DNA from: an uncultured Rhodospirillaceae bacterium
Lineage (GTDB): Bacteria > Pseudomonadota > Alphaproteobacteria > RF32 > CAG-239
Direction of reading: 5' to 3'
Length of the DNA stretch: 5,241 nucleotides
Assembly: GCA_900313155.1 (NCBI GenBank)
Contig: OMQE01000143.1
Location: 1 to 5,241 of the forward strand
The notes beneath the pieces are model-generated. The model was given only the letters and a program-made list of their open reading frames with translations, was not told where the DNA came from and searched no databases. This document shows, piece by piece, positions 1 through 5,241 of this stretch. The position numbers and the translations under genes are program-made. The first letter of the stretch is position 1; each line of letters begins with the position of its first letter.

Positions 1-126
1 GCATTAGTTGTTAACCAGTTGTTGTGGTTTATTCATAATTTTTATGTGCAAGCATATCCTTCGGCTGTAGCTTGTATCGTATTATGTGTATGGACTTTTA
101 TACAGATTTATAAAAACCGAAAATAG
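1..126 (+). CDS. C-terminal end of an unidentified membrane protein (5' end outside window)
   Basis: Reading from base 1 in frame 1 gives 41 codons without a stop, closed by TAG at 124-126. The peptide is strongly hydrophobic and aromatic. Roughly residues 19-37 (AYPSAVACIVLCVWTFIQI) form one plausible membrane-spanning helix, and the chain ends in a basic tail, YKNRK, as expected of a cytoplasmic C-terminus on a multi-pass protein. The earlier part (LVVNQLLWFIHNF) could belong to the preceding helix. There is no plausible start inside the window, so the gene would begin to the left. It converges on the rbfA operon. The family cannot be told from this fragment; a transporter or other polytopic inner-membrane protein is only a guess. 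A chance open frame of 41 codons is possible, so confidence is moderate. Confidence 0.5.
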   Translation, partial: ALVVNQLLWFIHNFYVQAYPSAVACIVLCVWTFIQIYKNRK

Positions 127-186
127 TCCTAGGCAAAAGGTGGAAAATGCCTGCTTGTGCCTATTACTGCTACGGATTTTTATAAC

Positions 187-229
187 AAAAAATATACATA
201 CCTCAAATACTGGATTTGAGGTATGTATA
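187..229 (-). terminator. Rho-independent terminator of the nusA–rbfA operon
   Basis: Bases 193-208 and 214-229 are a perfect 16-bp inverted repeat (tatacatacctcaaat / atttgaggtatgtata) around a 5-nt loop at 209-213. On the minus strand the stem is followed at once by six T (plus-strand A at 187-192), then GTTATAAAAA. The stem starts 47 nt beyond the rbfA stop codon. The stem is A/T-rich for a terminator but long and without mismatch. On the plus strand it is followed by AAAAA, and T-runs begin only about 10 nt later, so it is a good terminator for the operon and a poor one for the converging plus-strand gene. Confidence 0.85.
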
Positions 230-276
230 AAAATGCACTTTTTTGCCCTTTTTTTGATACTTTTCAGGTAGCTTTT

Positions 277-648
277 CTAATTAATATCTTGTTGCACTTT
301 CGGGTCACTCATCAGCTCGTTAATCCGGTCGATTTCATCAAACGTGTCATCTACGCGGAAGTTAATTTCAGGCGTATAGCGCAGCTTCAGCTTTGTTGCC
401 ACAAGCTTCTTAAACAGCCATTTTTCCGCCTGCATCTGCTCCAAAACAACCCCTAAATTTTTACCATTTAAAGTCATCAGATAAACAGTAGCATATTTCA
501 AATCCGGCGACATAATAACTTGAGTTATTGTAATAAAAGCCTCGGCAATTTCCGGCGAACGCACTTCGCCCTGCTCTATTGCTTCGGCAATTACCTTGCG
601 CACTTCTTGCCCAACACGTAGCTGTCTTTGCGATAATTCCTGTGCCAT
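277..648 (-). CDS. rbfA: 30S ribosome-binding factor RbfA
   Basis: RbfA is a small cytoplasmic assembly factor that binds the 30S subunit near the 5' end helix of 16S rRNA and is needed for late 16S maturation and cold adaptation (family knowledge). The 123-residue length is normal. Family features in order are RQLRVGQEVRKVIAEAI (residues 8-24, first helix), ITQVIMSPDLKYATVYLMTL (41-60, the conserved SPDL...A.V strands), a helix around 63-86, and the LKLRYTPEINFRVDD segment (87-101), which is the usual R..P.l.F..D ending of the KH-like fold. It ends shortly after that fold and lacks the longer tail of some homologues. The start ATG at 646-648 is fixed by an excellent AAGGAG site 7 nt upstream. 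It is the last gene before the operon terminator, 26 nt after infB and in a different frame from the other three genes. Confidence 0.95.
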   Translation of the reverse strand: MAQELSQRQLRVGQEVRKVIAEAIEQGEVRSPEIAEAFITITQVIMSPDLKYATVYLMTLNGKNLGVVLEQMQAEKWLFKKLVATKLKLRYTPEINFRVDDTFDEIDRINELMSDPKVQQDIN

Positions 649-655
649 TTATCTT

Positions 656-661
656 CTCCTT
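656..661 (-). promoter_or_regulatory. Shine-Dalgarno site of rbfA
   Basis: Minus-strand AAGGAG lies 7 nt before the rbfA ATG, inside the 26-nt infB–rbfA gap. It is the closest match to the consensus in this operon and supports independent initiation on rbfA. Confidence 0.85.
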
Positions 662-674
662 TTTTTTATCGAAA

Positions 675-3158
675 TTACAAAGTTTTAGCAATTTCTTCAA
701 CTTCGTAACATTCAATATTGTCATTAACCTGAATGTCATTATAGTTTTCAAAACTCATACCGCACTCATAACCTTCTTTAACCTCTTTGACGTCATCTTT
801 ATAACGCTTAAGCTGTCCTAAATTACCATCATGAATCACTACGTTATCACGCAATAACCGAATCTTCGCACCACGCTTAACCATACCTTCGGTAACCATA
901 CAACCGGCAACTTTACCAACACCGGTAATATTGAACACATTCCTGATTTGCGCATAGCCTAAAATCTTTTCACGCAATTCCGGCGTCAACATACCTTCAA
1001 GCGCTTTTTTCACATCGTCAACCACATCATAAATAATAGAGTAGTAACGAATGTCAACACCGTCACGATGCGCCATATCACGGGCTTGCGCATTGGCACG
1101 AACGTTGAAACCGATAACAAATGCGTCAGATGCTTTGGCAAGCGTAATATCCGATTCCGAAATACCACCCACTGCCGAGTGCAACACCTGAACACTGACT
1201 TCGTCGTTTGAAAGTTTCTTCAAACTTCCCTCAAGCGCCTCAATAGACCCCTGAACATCTGCCTTGATAATCACAGCCAAATGTTTCGATTCTCCCGACT
1301 TAATCTTATCCATCATCTGTTCCATAGCCGATTTAGCGCTCTTAACCAACTTCGCATCACGTTCTTTACGAATACGATAGCCGGTCACCTCGCGAGCTTG
1401 AGTTTCATCTTTTGCAACCACAAAACCATCTCCGGCCATCGGCGTTCCTTGCAAACCGATAACTTCCACCGGTGTTGCCGGACCGGCCGAATTCATCTTT
1501 TTACCATGTTCGTTAAACATGGCGCGAACACGCCCCCATTCTTTACCGGCAATCAGAATATCGCCCACATTTAATGTGCCGCGTTGTACCAAAACCGTTG
1601 CCACCGAACCGCGACCTTTTTCCATTTTGGCTTCAACCACCGCACCTTCTGCCACACGATTTGGATTTGCCTTCAAATCAAGCATTTCCGCCTGCAACAA
1701 AATAGCCTCAACCAGTTTATCAATATTGATGCGCTTTTTAGCAGAAATCTCGGCACAAAGCGACTCACCGCCCATTTCTTCAACACCGATACCATATTGC
1801 AACAATTCGGTTTTAATATGCATCGGGTCCGCCCCCGGTAAATCAATTTTGTTAATAGCCACAACAATAGGAACTTCGGCCGCTTGAGCGTGACGAATGG
1901 CTTCTACCGTTTGCGGCATCACACCATCATTGGCCGCCACCACCAACACCACAATATCCGTCACTTTGGCACCGCGTGCCCGCATTTCAGAAAATGCCTC
2001 ATGCCCCGGCGTATCAATAAATGTAATCTTCTGACCGTTTGCCACCGTAATTTGGTATGCACCGATATGTTGTGTAATACCACCGGCTTCCTTAGCCACC
2101 ACATTGGTCTCGCGCAAAGCATCAAGCAACGAGGTTTTACCATGGTCAACGTGCCCCATAACCGTCACAATCGGTGCGCGTGGCAACAAATCTTCCGCCG
2201 CATCTTCCGGCCCACTTAAACCTTCCTCAACATCGCTATCTGCCACACGTTTATATTTGTGTCCCATATCTTCAACAATAATCTGTGCTGTATCGGCATC
2301 TATGGCTTGGTTAATGGTTGCCATCACCCCCATAGACATCAAACGTTTAATCACATCTGCACTTTTTTCAGCCATACGATTAGCCAGTTCTTGAACCGTA
2401 ATCGTTTCCGGAATAACAACTTCATGCACAACTTTTTCTGCCGGTTGAGCCTGTGTTACCACCGGTTTCGGTTGTTTTTTCTTGAAACGACGTTGCGGCA
2501 TATAGCCATAGTCATCATCATCGTCACCGCCAACCATATAGCTGTTAACGTTTATCTTATTATTACGACGCTGCGGTTCAAAACTGCGTTTTTGAATTTT
2601 TTTACGCTCTTGCTCAAAGGTTTCTTCTTTGGTCATCACGCGTTTTTCAACAACTGACGAAGCTTTTTTGTTCTTTTTATAATAGGATTCATCTTCGTCA
2701 TCTTCATCATAGTCTTTGTTCTTTTTAGACTTATAATCAGTCACACTCTCGGACTTTGCAGAAAATTTAGCTTCTTCTTGCGCTTTTTCTTCAGCTTTTT
2801 GACGTTCCTCAGCCGCTCGTTGAGCTTCTTCTTGCGCCTGTTCTTCGGCCAAACGAGCTTCTTCGGCTTCCTTATCGGCTTTTTGTTGAAGCCGAACAGC
2901 TTCTTTTGCCTCTTCTTCCTGCCGACGCTTGGCTTCATGAACTTTGGCTTCTGCCAACAGCTTCAATTTTTGAGCGGTTGCTTCATCAATTTCTTCTTTT
3001 TTAACAACCGGTTTTGCTTGAGTAATCACTCTTTTTTTACGCACTTCGACCTGAACAACTTTTTTACCGTCATTGGCCGGCACTTTTGTTGTTTTCTTTA
3101 ATGTAAGTGTCGATTTTCCGGATAATGTCAATTTTCCCTTTGTGTTTTCTTCCGTCAT
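675..3158 (-). CDS. infB: Translation initiation factor IF-2
   Basis: IF-2 is the GTPase that binds formyl-Met-tRNA on the 30S subunit and promotes 50S joining. The protein has 827 residues, in the usual bacterial range. Residues 8-45 hold the alphaproteobacterial IF-2-associated motif (LTLSGKSTLTLKK, then a basic VRKKRV). Residues about 55-135 are an E/A/K/Q-rich predicted coiled coil. Residues about 136-240 are a disordered linker with alternating acidic (DYDEDDEDE, GGDDDDDYG) and basic (RRFKKKQPKP) clusters. The IF2_N domain is at about 243-295. The G domain has G1 GHVDHGKT (335-342), G2 GGITQHIGAY (359-368), G3 DTPGH (382-386), G4 NKID (436-439) and G5 SAK (472-474), all intact, including the family histidine in DTPGH. 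Domain II, domain III and the C-terminal fMet-tRNA-binding domain follow (about 505-827; FNITGVGKVAGC, ECGMSFENYNDI, ECYEVEEIAKTL). The start is supported by a GGAG site and the N-terminal motif. It lies 15 nt after the YlxR/L7Ae gene and is very probably cotranscribed with it. Confidence 0.98.
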   Translation of the reverse strand: MTEENTKGKLTLSGKSTLTLKKTTKVPANDGKKVVQVEVRKKRVITQAKPVVKKEEIDEATAQKLKLLAEAKVHEAKRRQEEEAKEAVRLQQKADKEAEEARLAEEQAQEEAQRAAEERQKAEEKAQEEAKFSAKSESVTDYKSKKNKDYDEDDEDESYYKKNKKASSVVEKRVMTKEETFEQERKKIQKRSFEPQRRNNKINVNSYMVGGDDDDDYGYMPQRRFKKKQPKPVVTQAQPAEKVVHEVVIPETITVQELANRMAEKSADVIKRLMSMGVMATINQAIDADTAQIIVEDMGHKYKRVADSDVEEGLSGPEDAAEDLLPRAPIVTVMGHVDHGKTSLLDALRETNVVAKEAGGITQHIGAYQITVANGQKITFIDTPGHEAFSEMRARGAKVTDIVVLVVAANDGVMPQTVEAIRHAQAAEVPIVVAINKIDLPGADPMHIKTELLQYGIGVEEMGGESLCAEISAKKRINIDKLVEAILLQAEMLDLKANPNRVAEGAVVEAKMEKGRGSVATVLVQRGTLNVGDILIAGKEWGRVRAMFNEHGKKMNSAGPATPVEVIGLQGTPMAGDGFVVAKDETQAREVTGYRIRKERDAKLVKSAKSAMEQMMDKIKSGESKHLAVIIKADVQGSIEALEGSLKKLSNDEVSVQVLHSAVGGISESDITLAKASDAFVIGFNVRANAQARDMAHRDGVDIRYYSIIYDVVDDVKKALEGMLTPELREKILGYAQIRNVFNITGVGKVAGCMVTEGMVKRGAKIRLLRDNVVIHDGNLGQLKRYKDDVKEVKEGYECGMSFENYNDIQVNDNIECYEVEEIAKTL

Positions 3159-3168
3159 TAATTTTTAT

Positions 3169-3172
3169 CTCC
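3169..3172 (-). promoter_or_regulatory. Shine-Dalgarno site of infB
   Basis: Minus-strand GGAG, within ACGGAGAT, lies two bases after the upstream gene's TAA stop and 10 nt before the infB ATG. The position suggests that ribosomes finishing YlxR/L7Ae could reinitiate on infB. The spacing is slightly long but acceptable. Confidence 0.7.
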
Positions 3173-3173
3173 G

Positions 3174-3749
3174 TTATGCGTTTAAATATGTCTGATACCG
3201 ATATAAAGCAAGCCGAACCATACTGCTCATTTGTCCTTTTTTTATCGCCAAATAAACCGTATTATCTCGGCCAAGTGCTTGGCTTAAAGTATCTACATCA
3301 AACAAAGACCACTGTTCCAAGTCTTTTGCCATTTCATCAAGTTTATGTTGCCCATCAGCACCGGCATCAACAGCTTTCAGCACAAAAGCCACCTTCCCTC
3401 TGCCAATGCTTTCTTTGACTTGCTCAAACCCCAAGACCAAATCACCGGCCTTTCGTGCCAAATTGAGAGCATCTAAAGCTTTTTTACATAAAATTTGTTC
3501 CACAATTTGCGGCATATCTTCCGACATAATCACATCTTTATGCAAAATTTTGTTCAAAGGCTTTTTCTTTTCCATCAGTTCCAACAAAAGCTTTTTAGAG
3601 TTAGAAAGATAAACCCCGCGACCATCTAACTTTTTATTAAAGTCAGGCAAACAAGTGCCGTTTTTCAGTACCACAAAACGCAGCAAATCCGCCTTGTCTT
3701 TAATTTGCCCTGTCCACACGCATTTTCTCGTTTCTAACTCTTGAACCAT
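3174..3749 (-). CDS. ylxR: Two-domain RNA-binding protein: YlxR (DUF448) fused to an L7Ae-like domain
   Basis: The 191-residue protein joins two domains encoded by separate neighbouring genes (ylxR and ylxQ) in Firmicutes. Residues about 6-75 are YlxR/DUF448: RKCVWTG (8-14), LLRFVV (22-27) and the signature PDFNKKLDGRGVYLS (35-49), whose GRG turn is the most conserved part of the family. Residues about 85-185 are L7Ae/ribosomal L30e-like: ALDALNLARKAGDLVLGFEQV (91-111), then a strand AFVLKAVDAGADGQHKL (121-137) that replaces the typical L7Ae middle. YlxR homologues bind RNA, and Bacillus RnpM/YlxR is reported to act on RNase P; whether that applies to this fused form is unknown. The start follows nusA by 24 nt with a weak AGGG 11 nt upstream. 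The only in-frame stop before it is nusA's own TAG, so a start between that stop and 3749 would need a non-ATG codon, and none is convincing. Confidence 0.93.
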   Translation of the reverse strand: MVQELETRKCVWTGQIKDKADLLRFVVLKNGTCLPDFNKKLDGRGVYLSNSKKLLLELMEKKKPLNKILHKDVIMSEDMPQIVEQILCKKALDALNLARKAGDLVLGFEQVKESIGRGKVAFVLKAVDAGADGQHKLDEMAKDLEQWSLFDVDTLSQALGRDNTVYLAIKKGQMSSMVRLALYRYQTYLNA

Positions 3750-3773
3750 TTGCCTGTATTCCCTATTACCAGA

Positions 3774-5241
3774 CTAATCAGCGTTTCCCTCTTCTGTGAA
3801 CCAATGTTCACGCGCTGACATAATGATGTCGTTAGCTTCTGTTTCTGAAAGAGAATTTTCACCAAGCATTTCTATCAATTCATCAGCGGCCAAATCGGCT
3901 AAATCATCAATGTTCTTAATGCCCTTTTCTGCCAAAGTCAAAATCATATCCTGATCAAGACCGGCAACCGTTTGTAAGCTTTCATCAATTTTCAGTTTTT
4001 TACTCTTGGCGGCAAATTCTTCATTACGTTTGGCAACAAATTCTTGAGCACGGTTTTGCAACTCTTGCGCAATATCTTCATCAAAGCCTTCGATTTCAGC
4101 CAACTCTTTCAAATCAACCATTGCAACTTCATCAACCGTTGAAAAACCTTCGGCAACCAACAAGTGAGCAATCATATCGTCCACATCAAGGGCTTCCATA
4201 AAGCGCTGCGTGCGAACCTTATTTTCATTAGAGCGACGTTCTTGTTCTTGTTCTTCCGTCAAAACATCAATTTGCGCTCCTACCAACTGAGATGCCAATT
4301 TCACATTTTGACCTCTGCGACCGATAGCCATTGAAAATTGGTCATCAGAAACAACCACTTCAATCCGGTTATTTTCTTCATCTAAAACCACTTTCGTCAC
4401 TTCAGCCGGTGCTAAAGCACTCACAATAAATTGAGCTTTATCTTCTGAATAAGGCACAATATCAATTTTTTCACCCTGCAATTCGGTTACAACAGCCTGA
4501 ACACGAATACCGCGCAAACCAACGCACGCACCAACCGGATCAACCGTCTTATCATTAGCGCGAACGGCAATTTTAGCCTTAGACCCCGGATCACGTGCCA
4601 CACCCATAATTTGCACCACGCCATCATAAATTTCCGGCACTTCTTGAGTGAACAATTTTGCCATAAAATCCGGACAAGTACGAGACAAGAAAATCTGCGG
4701 TCCTTTAACTTCACGACGAACATCTAAAACATAGGCGCGAACACGGTCACCGCTCTTAAAATGTTCTCTTGGAATAATTTCATCATAGCGCATAATTGCT
4801 TCTGTTTTACCGATATCAAGAACCACACTGCTGATAAAGCCGCGGCTGTTAAGTTCAACACGCTTAACCGTTCCGTTAATAATTGTTCCGACTTTTTCTT
4901 TGTATTCCTCATATTGCTTATTACGCTCTGCCTCACGAACCTTTTGCATAATCACTTGCTTAGCTGTCTGCGCGGCAATACGACCAAAATCAATCGGCGG
5001 CAGCGGATCTATAATAAAGTCACCGACTTTGTAACTTTTATCATAGTCATGCGCATCTTCTAATCTGATTTGCGCCGCTTCATTTTCAATCAGGGCATCA
5101 TCAGCCACAACTTCACGATAGCGCGATAAAGCAATAGCACCGGTTTTACGGTCGATTTTTGCTCTAATATCATGTTCCACACCATATTTTGTGCGGCCGG
5201 CTTTTTGAATAGCAATTTCCATTGCCGTAAATACATCTTCA
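3774..5241 (-). CDS. nusA: Transcription elongation/termination factor NusA (5' end outside window)
   Basis: NusA binds RNA polymerase and nascent RNA and modulates pausing, intrinsic termination and antitermination. The frame stays open past the ATG at 5220-5222 to the right edge, reading EDVFTAMEIAIQKA. This aligns with the EKIFEALEAAL of E. coli NusA, so that ATG is internal and about 20 residues are missing. Numbering from it: the N-terminal polymerase-binding domain runs to about 105 (AKIDRKTG; DPLPPIDFGRIAAQTAKQVI), the S1 domain about 107-172, and KH1 about 180-255 with VGLRG (234-238). KH2 is about 260-322 with IGRRGQNVKLASQL (300-313). Two helix-hairpin-helix AR-like repeats lie at about 345-400 and 415-472, ending in AREHWFTEEG. 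The tail is acidic. It is the first gene visible in the operon; rimP usually precedes it, outside this window. The stop is TAG. Confidence 0.97.
   Translation of the reverse strand, partial: EDVFTAMEIAIQKAGRTKYGVEHDIRAKIDRKTGAIALSRYREVVADDALIENEAAQIRLEDAHDYDKSYKVGDFIIDPLPPIDFGRIAAQTAKQVIMQKVREAERNKQYEEYKEKVGTIINGTVKRVELNSRGFISSVVLDIGKTEAIMRYDEIIPREHFKSGDRVRAYVLDVRREVKGPQIFLSRTCPDFMAKLFTQEVPEIYDGVVQIMGVARDPGSKAKIAVRANDKTVDPVGACVGLRGIRVQAVVTELQGEKIDIVPYSEDKAQFIVSALAPAEVTKVVLDEENNRIEVVVSDDQFSMAIGRRGQNVKLASQLVGAQIDVLTEEQEQERRSNENKVRTQRFMEALDVDDMIAHLLVAEGFSTVDEVAMVDLKELAEIEGFDEDIAQELQNRAQEFVAKRNEEFAAKSKKLKIDESLQTVAGLDQDMILTLAEKGIKNIDDLADLAADELIEMLGENSLSETEANDIIMSAREHWFTEEGNAD

Noticed and set aside
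125..181. Possible weak hairpin (taggca 130-135 with tgccta 158-163) followed by TTTTT as a terminator for the plus-strand gene
   Set aside because: Only six continuous pairs around a 22-nt loop, with the T-run about 13 nt after the stem. This is too weak to call.
86..271. Plus-strand 61-residue open frame running across the hairpin
   Set aside because: It reads through the operon terminator stem, has no ribosome-binding site, and overlaps the better-supported frame-1 membrane tail.
461..751. Minus-strand 96-residue open frame across the infB–rbfA junction
   Set aside because: It overlaps the ends of two well-supported genes in another frame and has no family features; it is a shadow.
2583..2640. 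Internal infB start giving a shorter IF-2 isoform, as in E. coli
   Set aside because: The internal ATG codons at residues 175, 208 and 220 have no clear Shine-Dalgarno sequence upstream, so nothing in the sequence supports a second start.
1281..2657. Several plus-strand open frames of 80-132 residues antisense to infB
   Set aside because: They are His/Cys/Phe-rich reverse-complement shadows of a highly conserved coding sequence, with no initiation signals.
5220..5222. ATG as the true start of nusA
   Set aside because: The frame stays open to the window edge and the upstream residues EDVFTA match the conserved NusA N-terminal helix, so the real start lies outside.

Overview
The window is a slice of the conserved transcription/translation-factor operon nusA – ylxR(+L7Ae) – infB – rbfA, read entirely on the minus strand (right to left). 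The sequence points to an A/T-leaning alphaproteobacterium. The DUF448/YlxR domain is fused to an L7Ae-type RNA-binding domain in one protein. IF-2 begins with the short LTLSGKSTLTLKK-type motif typical of alphaproteobacterial IF-2, and carries matching signatures such as DLKANP after the G domain and FNITGVGKVAGC in the C-terminal half. NusA has a C-terminal helix-hairpin-helix tail ending in an AREHWF-like stretch. A host-associated or gut-type low-GC lineage is plausible but is only an inference.

Layout from right to left: nusA enters from the right edge with about 20 N-terminal residues missing and ends with TAG at 3774-3776. After 24 nt comes the YlxR/L7Ae protein (3174-3749), after 15 nt infB (675-3158), and after 26 nt rbfA (277-648). 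No internal terminator or convincing internal promoter is visible, so the four genes are most likely one transcript whose promoter lies beyond the right edge. The transcript ends at a perfect 16-bp hairpin followed by six U (187-229). truB, which follows rbfA in many bacteria, is therefore not in this transcript.

The left end (1-126) is an open frame on the plus strand that reads like the last 41 residues of an integral membrane protein. It would converge on the rbfA end of the operon, with the hairpin lying between the two.

Functionally the genes connect transcription with ribosome assembly and initiation. NusA acts on RNA polymerase elongation, pausing, termination and antitermination. YlxR/L7Ae is an RNA-binding protein of uncertain role. 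IF-2 delivers initiator tRNA and promotes subunit joining. RbfA matures the 30S subunit. This is an ordinary core-genome region. I found no mobile element, CRISPR array, tRNA/rRNA gene, or credible undescribed system; the findings are modest points of interest.
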